DNA from: Selaginella moellendorffii
Taxonomy: Eukaryota; Streptophyta; Lycopodiopsida; Selaginellales; Selaginellaceae
Assembly: GCF_000143415.4 (NCBI RefSeq)
Contig: NW_003314358.1
Coordinates: 128,961 to 192,960, forward strand
Direction of reading: 5' to 3'
DNA length: 64,000 nt
Shown: in pieces, positions 1 through 10,835 of the stretch
Numbering within the stretch: the first letter of the stretch is position 1
Layout: every line of letters begins with the position of its first letter
Translations under genes and position numbers: made by a program
The notes under the pieces: model-generated
Told to the model about the DNA's origin: nothing
Database searches by the model: none
Seen by the model: only the letters and a program-made list of their open reading frames with translations

Positions 1-3000
1 TCTCCCTGGAAATTGGAGGGCCGGCATGGAAGTGGTGGTCGTTGACTGTGTTGCTAGAGCAACAGCGCCAGCAAGCTCAAAAAGACTGCTGCTTGATCCA
101 CAATCTGATCTGATTATAGTCAAATTTCCCACACTAGGCGCAGGCAATCGAGCCCCAATCGCCAAAAGCGCTTGAAGCTCATATGTGAGATTGGTTGATC
201 AAGTCGAGAAGCGTCGAGTGTGGCGATCCCACGAGATGATCTCTTTTTCTTGTTTCCACTCCAATATTGCGTGGGAATCGCTGGTCTTTTCCAAGCAAGC
301 ATTCTTGAAGAAATAGAATAGATTTATTCTTTGGTGGTCACCTGCAGCTACTGAATAAAATGAAGCTCCAAGATCCATCCCACGCTGGTGAGCGAGCTGC
401 GAGGACCAAGATCCACGCCGCCATCGCCGCCAAGAGACTCTCCACTGTAAATTTCACAAATCCAGTCAATCTCTATGAGCTCGACCTGTGACCAGAAGCT
501 TGCCCTCGATCGCGTCCTCATTGCCTTGCTCGTAACTCGCCACTCAGTGTGCTGTACGCTTTTTGAGCACCACCTTGCAAATCAATGAATGCACATCGTA
601 AAGCCTGGCTGAACTGGGAGTGTCTCACGCCGGAGTCGAGAAAACTCGGAGCTTCTCATGCCTCGTGTGGAAGTCCGGCGTCCTACCTCGAGCAAAACAT
701 TCGTTGTCTAAGATTTTCTCTGACAAGCCCGCTCTGCAGGACCAAAGCGAAAGACAAATTTCTCTTTACACAGTCCCGGATCCATGTCTTGCTGAAGTTC
801 GTCTCTTTGGTTTTCGCTAACCAAGATCGATCAAGAGAAGGGAAAATGGGAAAAAAGAATTTTAGCCAGTATGCATTGCTTGTCACTAAGGTTTTTCAAA
901 ATATACAGAGAGCTTTCCTCCTCAAACAGTTCCAAGCTTTCCATAAGAAACTCGTGATCAATGTACTGTGGACAACAAACTAAGAGAGCCTGCTTGCCAT
1001 CTTTATTTCTTGGCTGCTTCGAATTCATCTTAGAAGATCATCGCGAGCTTGTGTAAAGTGGTGACCAAGGACTTCACGACCTTCCAGAGAACTTTCAAGA
1101 ACAAGGAGAGAAACAGACATGAAACATCACCTTTCTCGAAAACCTCGTTGAAAGAAAGTGGCATATTCTTATTTTGATCTTTCATCTTAACATCTGTTCT
1201 TGTTACCGTGGTAACAGGCATAGCCTATGTGAACAGTGGCCAACTGTCGTTTAACACGAAGGATCGCGACCTTAACCTTCATCATATCCAGGTAATAATA
1301 TTTGATTTATAAAAGACATAAATTATTATAAAATAATTAATATAAAATTAATTATTAATTATTAAAATTTTTTTTATAAATTATTTGATAACACAAAACC
1401 TTTATTTAATAACAACTATTGCCCTTAATTGCAGTGTTTCAAAGGGCTTACCTTGCTTGAAGTCATAAGACTTGACTTCACTGCAATTTCAAAGTGGAAG
1501 AACATTGGTAATAGATTCATGACGAAAAAAATATTTTTTTATTGTGAAGAAGGTTTCTTTGAAGCATGCAGGAGTATGGCATTTTTGAACAGCCACAAGT
1601 TAAATTTTTAAGATTCAAAATTTAAAATTGCTAAGGTATTCAAATGCATTAAACATTTGGGAATCTTGTAAGTACTTTATAAATTGCCCTCTAAGCTCAA
1701 AAAAAAGGTAATAATATTTTATTTATAAAAGACATAAATTATTATAAAATAATTAATATAAAATCAATTATTAATTATTAAAATATTATTTTTCTATAAA
1801 TTATTTGATAACACAAAACCTTTATTTAATAACAACTATCCCCCTAATATTAATGCATCATTAACTGCCAAAGATGGAGGCGTGGATGTGCCATCAGTTG
1901 ACAATGATGGAAGCTCGGGAGCAAAAGATGGTGGTGTGGGAGGTAAAGAATCACATTCTATTGTGTTTAAGTTATAATAAATTTTCAAAAATTAAATAAA
2001 ATAAATAAAATTTATTATTTTCTAACTTAATTACTTAAAGAAATGAAATACTTAAAGAAATGAAAACTTCACTATATTATCAACAATAACACTAAAACTC
2101 CATTACCAAACATTTTAAATAGACAATAAACTATAAAGGTTATAACATAAAACTATATCATAATACTTAATTAAAAATCTAATTAAAAATACTTGAACAT
2201 TCCTATATATAAGAAATAAATAATTTACAAATTTTAAGAGTATTAAATTAAACTTTTCTCACAATCATCTTTAGCTTTTAAGTAGAATTTTTTGAGTAGA
2301 AGATTTGCAACATTATATTGTGTTTCACAACATGCAATGAAATGCTCAAACTTGATTCTGTCCCAATCACCCATGCTAATGCTAACCCTTTCAACAAAAG
2401 AGTGTCTCATCCTTAAAATGATGTTAGTGATATCCATAATAACTTGGAACACAGCCTCCTCATTCACTCATTACTTATTGGTACTAGAATGCTCTCATTT
2501 CCTATATTCTAATAGAAAGTGTTCACTACCTTTGGGATACCTAAGAAGTGTTCTATACTAACCATAATGATTGGTCCATAAGTAAGCATCAGCTTTTGAT
2601 TATAAAAGCCTCTAGCACATATTGCCATCCAAAGAGAAAGTACAGTATATCTAGAAGGGAGTGAGTTCCACCATGCAAATTAACCAAAATGAAATGGTGG
2701 TGCAACTGATGCTAGAATTACCACCAATGTCTTTTGATGACTTGTAATGAACAACTTCAAATCAAAAGATACATTCTTTCTTACTTTTTTTGTCATGACA
2801 TACATTTCAGTGTAACAAAATTTGGTCTAAAAAATCACCACTAGAAATGTCACCACCATTTACTGGTGGTGCTTGTATATTTCCCAAGAATATTTAACTG
2901 GGTGTTGAAGCAGCGATGACATCAACAGAAAAATGATGGACCTGAAAATATAGTAACACAGAAATACCACCATTATTACAAGCAGTTTGTGTGCCCAGTG

Positions 3001-3477
3001 TTTCCAACACTATAAACTTGGCAATGCCTCTGTGTCATACAATCTTACTACTCCACTCCACTCTCATTCAATAAGAATCTATTCAAAAGAAAGAGTGGAA
3101 GACACACTCAATTCCAAGTATGATACTTTATAGTTTGCTTCATGAGACAAATGGTTCATTACAACCATCCAAGCCATTTCCTCATTGTTTGTACTCAATT
3201 TTTTTCTTATGCTTGCCTGCAGAAAGAAAGAAGTTCCATCCTTTTCCTTCCAACAAAATTAAAGTTCATAGCTCTGACTGTCTATATATTGGCCTCCTCA
3301 AAGAACGATTGACTGATGGTAAAAACTGTAGCCTGTGCGATAATACAAGCTAAAAGACATGGAAGTTTGATCTCTTCTCAGGAAGAACACAGTGACTTGA
3401 TCCTGGAGCCCGCATGGGAGGCAAAATTTGGAAGTATGGAGCGTATGGAGCTCATGCATTTTGCAAGATTCTGCAGG
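1..3477. other. No recognisable gene; AT-rich intergenic DNA
   Basis: No frame shows a family I recognise. Open frames here are at most about 130 codons, overlap on both strands and lack a convincing start context or codon bias. From about 1290 to 3000 the DNA is strongly AT-rich. The only clear structure is the direct repeat described separately. Confidence 0.6.
1291..1848. repeat. Pair of ~135-bp AT-rich direct repeats
   Basis: A unit beginning GGTAATAATATTT at 1291 and running to about 1428 recurs at 1707 to about 1848 with only a few substitutions and small indels. Both copies end with the same stretch around AACAACTAT. The two lie 416 bp apart and flank about 280 bp of non-repeat sequence. 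The units do not start TG or end CA, and no primer-binding site follows, so I read them as a local duplication and not as LTRs. Confidence 0.7.
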
Positions 3478-3600
3478 TGTGCCTTCTGGTCGTGACCCAG
3501 GGTCCTGGACTTTGCTGCTCAAACGTTGGCCTGCTCGGAAGCTCGACTTGGTCGGTGGTAATGCAGGTTCACAGTCTGAGAGGCGAGACGTCCATGTAAT
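3478..3600 (+). pseudogene. PPR gene relic (fragment)
   Basis: The plus strand reads VPSGRDPGSWTLLLK and then, in a shifted frame, VVMQAHSLRGE-like text (VVMQVHSLRGET). Both pieces match the PPR gene at 18357-20561 (MPSGRDLVSWTLLLQ and VVYTVVMQAHSLRGEI). In the parent the two pieces lie over 100 codons apart, so an internal deletion and a frameshift have occurred. It is a dead fragment. Confidence 0.7.
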
Positions 3601-4339
3601 CCTCGAGCGCCAGCTTCAAAAGAAGAATTTAAGGACTTTAGTACTCGAGGCAAGAGCGAGATGGAAGGACTCACTTCACAGCGCGTTCGGGAACGGTAAG
3701 ATCACCAAGCTGACCATAAAAGCCCAGCTGGGGAGCTGCTGGCTACACAAGCGTGGCAGCCAATGCGTTCTCGGCGAGCGACAGAGAACCATCGTTGTCT
3801 GCAGCTCTACAACTTGGACGAGCGCCTTGAGCCCCGTGGTCACGCCACAGCATCATGGAGCTTGTGCTTCACATCCCCGTTGTGAGCGTGAACATCCAGC
3901 GGAATGACTAAGGCTGCTTGTACCATCACTGGACTCTTGCCGCGGTTATGAGCTCCTGCAAGAACATCACGAAAACAATTACAACCCCTCTGATCGAATC
4001 ACTGCTAAGGGGCTGGCGTACCTGCAGTTTTTGCTCAATGAACGAGTTTGAGGAGTTTACTAGCGTGTCCTGGGAGCAATACACACAAGAAGTAGCTCAA
4101 AACGCGAATACAAAACACCACAGAACTAGAGAGGGAAGAACCTTATATATGTTCGTCGTGTGCTAGCAATGCAAAGCATTCACGCTGCCTGCTTGCAACA
4201 AAAAGAGAAAAAGGTGATCCTGCGGTTTCCTTCACAGCCTGCCCAAGGAAGAGATTTGCACCATGGAACAAACAAATCGAAATATCTTACAAGTGGAGCT
4301 TGGAAGCGCCTCGCTTATCTCGAATCCGGCAGTGTATCG
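3601..4339. other. Intergenic; nothing recognised
   Basis: An open frame from the PPR relic runs on to 3907, but the part after 3600 matches no family I know. The GC content is gene-like, so this may be further decayed coding DNA. I cannot identify it. Confidence 0.4.
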
Positions 4340-4430
4340 CCCTGGGCGCCAAACCCTAGTTTGACGGGCTTGACGGGCTCAACGGTCATGCGTCACCCGT
4401 CAGCCATTGACTATATAGTCAACTCTTCCT
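4340..4430 (+). promoter_or_regulatory. Candidate promoter with telo-box, repeated TTGAC cores and palindromic TATA
   Basis: Just upstream of the coiled-coil gene are a telo-box-like AAACCCTA (about 4349-4356), a tandem pair of TTGACGGGC units, and a perfect 16-bp palindrome TTGACTATATAGTCAA at 4407-4422 with TATATA at its centre. The TTGAC cores fit W-box elements. The TATA lies only about 30 bp before the first ATG (4446), so the leader would be very short, or the ATG pair at 4467/4470 is used. The promoter role is inferred. Confidence 0.5.
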
Positions 4431-4445
4431 TTGCCCTTGACAAAA

Positions 4446-5270
4446 ATGTACACGGCGAGGAGGAGGATGATGGCTCTCGACTTGCTCACGGTGGAAGAAC
4501 AGCGGCAATTCCAATCCTACATCCACGCGCGACTTGTTCTCGAGATCGAGATCGCTGTCGCCAGGGCCGGAGCTGGAGTTCTCGGACACGTACACGCACA
4601 GGAGCTGGAACGAGAGCTGGCGGCGATGGAGGTGATAGAAGAACGAGCGCGAGAGGCGGTGCGGATGCGCGCGATGGAGGCGCGGGCGCGACTGGCAGCG
4701 GCGGCGATGGAGGTAGCGGCAGCCATCGAGGTGTGGGATCGAGACATGGAGGCGCGGAGGCGGCGACGCGACGAGCTGGCAGCCGAGACGATCGAGCTTG
4801 CGGCATTGGAAGCGTGGGAGCGAGACGCGGCACAAAGGCGCGAGCTGGCGGCCATGGAAGCGGCAGCCATCGAGGTGTGGGATCGAGACATGGAGGCGCG
4901 GAGGCGGCGGCGCGACGAGCTGGCGGCCGAGACGATCGAGCTTGCGGCATTGGAAGCGTGGGAGCGAGACGCGGGACAAAGGCGCGAGCAGGCGGCCATG
5001 GAAGCGGCGGCGCGGGCGGCAATGGAAGCGCCACTGAGCGAGATGGCGGCGGCGATGGAGCGCGAGCTGGGGCCGATGACGTGCGAGCTGGAGCCGATGG
5101 CGATGGAGCGCGAGCTGGATCAAGCGCTAGCGCTCGAGGTGGCGAACTTAAGCGGGCTGTCCAAAGCGATGGAAGCGCCTGTCGCAGGAGGAGGAGGGAT
5201 GGAGCAGCACTGCAATTTGGATTGTTCCATGGAGCTTGGCAGTGTCGATGACTTTATCTCCAATGTCTAG
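4446..5270 (+). CDS. Ala/Glu/Arg-rich predicted coiled-coil protein with internal duplication
   Basis: This is a single open frame of 274 codons from ATG 4446 (MYTARRRMMALDLL) to TAG 5268-5270. Methionines at 4467 and 4470 are alternative starts, and the TATA position slightly favours them. I do not recognise the family. After about 30 residues the protein is almost only Ala, Glu, Arg, Met and Leu in a pattern typical of long helices or coiled coils. Two 48-residue units in tandem carry the signature IEVWDRDMEARRRRRDEL. The last 50 residues are not repetitive and end GSVDDFISNV. There is no signal peptide or membrane segment. The high GC content keeps other frames open, including antisense ones of 160-234 codons; these are shadows. 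The intact frame through a GC-rich duplication and the promoter motifs support a real gene. Function unknown. Confidence 0.6.
   Translation: MYTARRRMMALDLLTVEEQRQFQSYIHARLVLEIEIAVARAGAGVLGHVHAQELERELAAMEVIEERAREAVRMRAMEARARLAAAAMEVAAAIEVWDRDMEARRRRRDELAAETIELAALEAWERDAAQRRELAAMEAAAIEVWDRDMEARRRRRDELAAETIELAALEAWERDAGQRREQAAMEAAARAAMEAPLSEMAAAMERELGPMTCELEPMAMERELDQALALEVANLSGLSKAMEAPVAGGGGMEQHCNLDCSMELGSVDDFISNV
4716..5003 (+). repeat. Two tandem 144-bp units inside the coiled-coil gene
   Basis: The unit beginning GCGGCAGCCATCGAG at 4716 repeats at 4860, exactly 144 bp (48 codons) later, nearly identical. A partial third start may be visible near 5004. The length is divisible by three, so the frame is kept. 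Confidence 0.85.
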
Positions 5271-5518
5271 CCTATTCCAAGATTCTTTCAATTCGTATTT
5301 GCTTTTCCGCTCATCCTTGCCGCTAGGGTTTGCGCCTTGGCGTCCTTGGCGATCGCAAAGATTTCTTCTTCTTCCTGCCAATGCAGGTCTCGATCGATCG
5401 GAGTGTCGCCGGCGCCAGCGATCAGAGATCGCGGAGCGCTGGAGGAGGTCGCGGAGCGCAGGAGGAGATCGGGAGGAGATCGCTGAGCGCCGAGCGCTGG
5501 AGGTGTGATATTTCGCCA

Positions 5519-6125
5519 CTGCGGAGCAATCTGGGAAGGATCGCCATGGCTTGTTGGTTAGGGTCGTGGTTCTTGGAATTCCCGGCGGCACGGTCGTCCG
5601 GAACGCTTTCTTCCAGCGCCAGCAGCAGCAGCCTGGTCAGGATCGAATGGAAGTCGACGAATGTATTGCCCGAGGTAGGTACTGTGATCACAGGCGGTGG
5701 AACGTATTTGTCTTGCAGGAGCTCATAACGCTGTCTCACCGCTCACTCGCGGCTCACTCGCGGTCCCTGTCTGGAAACTCACGCTGGCTGCCGAGTTTAG
5801 CGTCTCGTTCGTGCTTCTGTGCCGTGCTATGGCGTGGGAGAAAGCCACCACGTCACGGAGCTTGGAGCCGGAAGAAGTGAGAAGTTGATGTAAGCTTTCA
5901 ATCCATCCATTCCAGCTCGAGCGAGTGCTAAAGTTTCCTATGTTTTTTCGCAGGTGGATTACGATCGCGAGGGTACTGTGAGTATCTATAGCCATCCCAT
6001 GAAAGCTTGATTGTTTCTTGGCCAAAAAGTTTTTCACAGGCAAGGTGGTATAGTGTTGTCCGATTCGCTTGCCCTGGAAACCTGTACTGGAAGATTTAAC
6101 CATGCAGAGGGGGAGGCATGGAAAC
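5519..6125 (+). pseudogene. Decayed copy of the orphan gene at 7667-9987
   Basis: Blocks in the same order as the intact gene are recognisable: the GCAATCTGGGAAGG block (5524), the GAGTCGTGGTTCTTGGA-like block (5560s), the block at 5620-5672 matching 8570-8640, the intron and acceptor before GAGCTCATA (5719), the VSFVLLCRAMAWEKATTS-like block, the intron near 5940, and the RLPWKP-like block near 6070. Large exon parts are missing and the frames are broken. Intron remnants are retained, so this is a DNA-level duplicate and not a retrocopy. Confidence 0.8.
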
Positions 6126-7140
6126 ACTGCCCCTTTATCCCCTACGAGAGCGCGCTCTTCGCCGAGCTGTTGAAGCACCTGAACGCAGCTGGTACTTTTG
6201 TTTGTTAGGTCCTGGCGCTATCAGAGCTTTTTCTACCTTCGAATTTATCATCTACAGGCTTAATGCGTGGTTGTGGACTGGCATTTCTTACGCGAATGAC
6301 GTTGCAGCTGGGACTCCAAGACGTCTAGGCAGTCCGAATGCTTGGTCACATCGTGGTATGGCAAGATCAAGGTTCTTTGTATCTCTTCCGTTCCCAGGAA
6401 ATCATTTGTTTATACACGTTCATTCCTGATCGCAGTTCTCTTACTTTGATCGGAGTGTTGCTGCTCAACAGAAACTTGCACAAGCGCTCCTCTTGGAATG
6501 CCACCTTCAAACGGAGTCATCCTGCAGTCTCGAAGAGCCTAGCAACGATGAAACACCAGGTCAGTCCATGTTCGTCATTCTTGCGAGGCTAACTCAAAAC
6601 GAATGTTTGCAGATTAACTGTAAAGGCGGCAAAGTCAGTCACCAATAACAACGAAAGCTGGGGCAGCATTACGGTAACTTACAATCAGCGTACAAGGAGA
6701 TTGGAATCGCCACTTCGGTTTCAGCCAGCATCATCTCGGGTACATGGCCTTTCCAAACTGAAAAACGCTGAGAATGACATACAATTCCAGGTAAGAGACC
6801 AGGTATTGAATCAAGCAGAGACTGTAAGAGGTTGCTAGCTCTTTGCTCCTTCTCTTCCACAGGTAGCAAGTATGGACATTCTTTACAGGATCAAAAACAC
6901 TGGTGTCAAATTTGCCGAAGTGTATCGAGGCTGCGTCGGTGCCATGCCAGTCATCAAGGGAATTAGAGAAGCTTCTGTTTGCCGGCAGTTCGCTCTTTAG
7001 CCGAAGATTCAAGTACGTGAAAGCCTTTTGCTCGTTTTCCGTTGTCCGTCCTCACAAACTTTCCTTGCCGCAGGGTTCTGGAGGACGTGCATGCCGCACT
7101 CTTCCAGTTCGTCTATCTCCTGGCCTGTGCTCGTGCCGAG
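6126..7140 (+). pseudogene. Decayed copy of the borate transporter gene
   Basis: Sense-strand pieces match exons of the intact gene at 10836-13522. About 6126-6180 matches the last exon ([10 protein letters not shown] region). 6258-6377 matches exon 6 (WTGISYA...GTPRRL). 6400-6575 matches exon 7, including the KSLAT.KHQ splice end. 6612-6735 matches exon 8. 6790-6990 and 7072-7130 match exons 9 and 10. Splice-site remnants are present, frames are interrupted, and the last-exon piece sits out of order at the front. It lies in the opposite orientation to the intact gene. Confidence 0.82.
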
Positions 7141-7159
7141 CTTTCGACTTGGCGCTCTC

Positions 7160-7610
7160 TCCTGGGCAGCAGACGGCATTCTATGGAAGTAGTCCCACGC
7201 GCGCTGGACTGGGTGAAGGCGCGGATCCTTGTGTCAAGGACACTGTGTTCTTCCACTCCATCGGCTCAACTTCTTAGGCGTATCATGGTGTTTTCAGAAA
7301 AGAGATCCTCTCTCAAATAACGAAGGACCGGCTCGACAGTATGCTGATATCAAAGAATTCCATGAGATTCTATCTAGAAAACCTCTATGGCATAGGAGAC
7401 ATTCCCCCGCCTTGGGCATTTGCGGTGAGTATGACATTCCAACACAAGCTGTCCCTTATGGGTAAAGCCTTTGCATGGACGAGCTGGAAGTTCTCGTAGC
7501 AGCCAATGCCCATTACAGTTGTGGAGTAAACACTGCGCAGATTGACGCGGCATCGGCATATGCCCGCTCCGGGAATATGCTTGGGACAGTACGGAAAGGG
7601 CAAGGACAAG
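7160..7610 (-). pseudogene. PPR gene relic
   Basis: Read on the minus strand, this matches the PPR gene at 18357-20561. It carries a SVYSTTVMGIGCYENFQLV-like string (parent SVYSTTVMILGYCQNSQLV), then DSLCWNVILTANAQ (parent DSVCWNAIITAYAQ), then a block near 7330-7385 matching the DRISWNSLMSAYCRAG region, and one near 7160-7300 matching the MPSGRDLVSW-proximal region. Deletions and frameshifts break it throughout. Confidence 0.8.
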
Positions 7611-7666
7611 GGATATCCGTACATAGTGGCATATATAAAGCAGGTAGCAATAGGTAGGGAATAGAG

Positions 7667-9987
7667 ATGGTGCGATGGGCAGCTGGGTGGAATCCGGCGG
7701 TGGGCGCTCGCCTCACCCATTTCTTCCGCAGCAATCTGGGAAGGCGCGTCATGTCTCTTGTCCGCCTCCTCTTCGATCGCCATGGCTTGGAGGTTGAGGA
7801 GGATGGGATCGTGGATCATCCCACAGAGTCGTGGTTCTTGGACGACGCGGGGTGGATCCATGGCGGCACGGTCTCGGAGCTCAAGTGTAGCATCTGGAGC
7901 GCGGTCATCTTCCACATATTGCACGCTCCGGTGCCCGATGCCGTCTTGCGTCTCTTCATCGCCAACGCTTATTTCTTCCAGCGCCAGCAGCAGGATCCTC
8001 CCACCGATGGGCGCCAGGATTTGCCACTTTGCTCCGAGTTCCTGTGCTGCAACTACGTCTTGTCCAAGCTGGACGAGGTGAGTGAGTGTTTTGGAACTTC
8101 ATCTTGTTTGATTTCTTTTGCCTTCTACTATCCATCCAGTTGATGGCCGCGGATGCTACGACGACTGAGTGGGAGGATCAAGAGGAGACACTGGCGCGTC
8201 TAACACGTAAGTTTTGGAGAGTCGGATTCTTCTTTTCTTGAGAGTTAACCTTTTATCCAGGATCTGCGAGCGTGATGGCTCGTTTTTTTCATGGCAAAAC
8301 ACCCCAAGGCGACTTACTGGATCTTTTGGACGTGACCAAGATCTTGCTGGAGCTTGTCTACTGCTGGGTGCTGCTTCAGCTCGGGCGCAACCGGCAGTCC
8401 CTCGTTTGGCTCGCGCTACTAGAGGCCCAAGCTCTGGTCGGCACCGCCACCGCTGGTGGCCAAGGACAACAAGTGGAGAAGCTTTTCTTGTTTCTCCTGG
8501 ACAACTTCGATTACGAGTCTCGGCCAGATCACGCTAGCTTAGCGAGGCTGAGACAAATCCACGACAGCTTGAGCAGCAGCCTGGTCAGGATCGAATGGAA
8601 GTCGACGAATGTATTGCCTGGTGCCCTCCAGATGCTCGAGGTACTGTGAGTCCATCAGAGGTGGTGTCCAAACTCTTTTTTTCTCTGTCCTTGCAGGAGC
8701 TCATAGCTGCGCATGATACGATTGGTGATGATCACGTATACGGTAATCATGGTCACTTCGCCCACTGGTTTCGAGACCACTCGCGGTCCTACAATCGCTC
8801 CCGCCGGTGGAAGCGAGCCTTCTACCCCGTCGACGCGAGCGAGCTCCTCGGCCGCCTCGTCCACACCTGGATGAGGACCAAGAGAGGTGCCACGGACCAC
8901 GCGCGGCTCCAGTCCCTGAGTTGCTCCACGAGCAAGGATTTCGTGGAGCACGTCAAGCAGACACTGGAAAGTAACGTCGCGGAGGAGAAGCGCAATCTTC
9001 ATCACGCGGCTGCCGCGGTTTTTGGCCCCGAGCTTAGCGTCTCGTTCTTGCTGCTGTGCCGTGCGGTGGCGTGGGACGAATCCACCACCTCACAGATGTT
9101 GGACGCGGAAGAGCTGGGGAGTATCAATGGTAAGCCGATCGTCCAAGTTGATGAGCGCTCAGTGGATACGGTGGTGAAGTTGATGGTTAACGTAAGTTTT
9201 GCATACGTTCCAGGTGTTGACTTTCAGAGCGAGTGCTAAAGTTTTCGTTGTTTTCTCGCAGGTGGTGCTCGGGGATTTCCTGGATGAGGCTCACGATCGC
9301 GAGACTTGGATCCGGGACTGTGAGTATCCATATCCATCCCAGGAAAGTTTGATTGAATTCTGGTCTTCTTTCACAGGCAAGGTGCTGCTCAAGAAGCGTT
9401 GTCCGCTTCGCTTGCCCTGGAAACCTGCGGCGAGCGTCCATTTTCTGGAAGATGTGACCATGGAGAGGTGGAGGGAGATGGACGCTTGGATCCGATCTCC
9501 TGGCACACTGAGTGAGCTGGGAATGGCGAGCTACGAGCAAGCTCTCCAGGCGATGAGGGACGCGATCTTCTGGGACGGAAGTGTTGTGGATAAAGCCAGC
9601 CAGGGGTTCGTGACGAGGATTTGCAAGCTGCTGGAAGCAAAGGAAGATCAGGTCTACGAGCTGATAGAGATCTACACTGATGAAAGGTTCCAGAAGGCTA
9701 ACAGTGAGCCGGCGGCGGCGAGCAAGACGAGAGGCAGGGGATCCATGGCCGAGTTTGCGGTGGTCGCGAATGCTCACCCCGTGGTAATGGGTCTCCTGTC
9801 CACGCGGCAGCGCTGTCACATGTTTATGCGGTCGGGGTGCCCGTTGCAAGGGGGACAAGCCATCACCAAGGTGGATTGCATGATGATTGAGTACGCGAGG
9901 CTTCGCGCTGAGCAACGGTTTGACACTACTCACATTGGCTATGCTTGTTACCATGATAACAAGAAGAAATCTTGCATATTCTGCTGA
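7667..9987 (+). CDS. Unrecognised six-exon protein with C-terminal CaaX box
   Basis: Spliced model: 7667-8077, 8140-8206, 8261-8640, 8697-9191, 9262-9319, 9377-9987. This gives 673 residues. All introns are GT-AG, 54-70 nt, and the phases join cleanly. For exon 3 the GTACTG donor at 8641 is chosen because the nearby GTGAGT would break the frame. I do not recognise a domain. The product looks soluble and helix-rich, with many Leu, Trp and His, and no signal peptide. The C terminus is NKKKSCIFC, a basic stretch followed by C-a-a-X (CIFC), which is the classic form of a prenylation signal; membrane anchoring is therefore inferred. A decayed duplicate lies 2 kb upstream (5519-6125), so the gene belongs to a small local family. 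Continuous coding through six exons with conserved splice sites makes it real; its function is unknown. Confidence 0.75.
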
Positions 9988-10135
9988 AAGTGATTGATCA
10001 CAATAAGAATGTGCCCCCTCCCCCTTCTCTAAACTTTATCAAAGAGCTCCCAATCCATCCAAGTCCATCAACTTACGGTGCAACCATTATGGACGCTGCT
10101 ACGAGCTCATTCTATCCAGGAAAGGTGGCGTAAGA

Positions 10136-10400
10136 AACCTGGGCATATGCTGTGACTGTAGCATACTAACGCACGCTTTCCCTTTGGGGCATATTATCGA
10201 GTGGATCTCGTAACTGGGAGTTCTGGAGCATCATACTTGCTTAGTAGGCTGGCTATCAAACACATATTTGGTAATGCTCAAGATGTTGTGGAGTACACTC
10301 TGTGGAGCACCACCGGTAATATTCCCGCTCTGGGAATATGCGGACCAGTGGAGTGCCGGATTCGAGATTCTTGGCGCCGTGGAGGCTTTTGGTTTCTTCG
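10136..10400 (-). pseudogene. PPR gene relic (N-terminal part)
   Basis: On the minus strand, short blocks match the 5' half of the PPR gene at 18357-20561. They are the AYAQAGH codons (10138-10165), the NSQLV region (about 10210-10225), the SVYSTT-proximal block (10285-10310), and the stretch around GTGCCGGATTCGAGATTCTTGG (10362 on) that matches the RAKNLDTGT codons at 20381-20405. Heavily deleted. Confidence 0.65.
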
Positions 10401-10674
10401 TGTGTTCTTCATGGAGATCTTGGAGCAGAACAGCTCGGCATTGCGGTAAATCTCGAGCCTTTGTACTCATCCATCTTGACCACGCCGTACAGGTGGGTTC
10501 TCAATCCGTACATATTGTCTTAAACTGGAAACTTTATTCATTTGAAATATTTGCCGACTATTTTACAAAAAGCTTTGAATTTTCTATCAACACAGATTTA
10601 CTCAATGCATGATCGATCTTGGTTAAAGAGACGAACTTTATCATATTTAGAGATCGTCAGTTGACAATCAAACG

Positions 10675-10745
10675 TTTCAGATCGAGCATCTGGAGGAGCT
10701 GGATCTCTCTTTTAACAACATTTCTGGGACATTTTTTCGGAAGGG
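10675..10745 (+). pseudogene. Leucine-rich-repeat fragment
   Basis: The plus strand reads IEHLEELDLSFNNISGTFF, a textbook plant LRR unit (LxxLxLxxNxxSGxx) at 10681-10737. The frame runs into a stop shortly after, and no other LRR is nearby. I take it as a relic of an LRR receptor-type gene lying just beyond the 3' end of the borate transporter. Confidence 0.5.
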
Positions 10746-10835
10746 TTGTGCTGCTGCTGCACGCCTTATTCGCAGCCAAGGCTAGAAATCTAAATTGCCA
10801 GAAGCGAAGCAGGATGCTGGTGATAACTTACAAGC

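Noticed and set aside
585-983. 132-codon ORF
   Set aside because: No family match, overlapped by open frames on both strands, and no promoter or splice context I could support.
1291-1848. The AT-rich direct repeats as LTRs of a small TRIM
   Set aside because: Ends are not TG/CA, there is no primer-binding site and no target duplication.
4419-5123. Antisense and alternative-frame ORFs of 160-234 codons over the coiled-coil gene
   Set aside because: They are shadows kept open by the GC-rich repetitive codons of the plus-strand gene; their compositions (His/Arg, Ser/Ala) are implausible.
8641-8650. Alternative exon-3 donor GTGAGT at 8646 in the orphan gene
   Set aside because: It would add 5 nt and break the frame into exon 4; the decayed copy also supports a donor directly after GAG.
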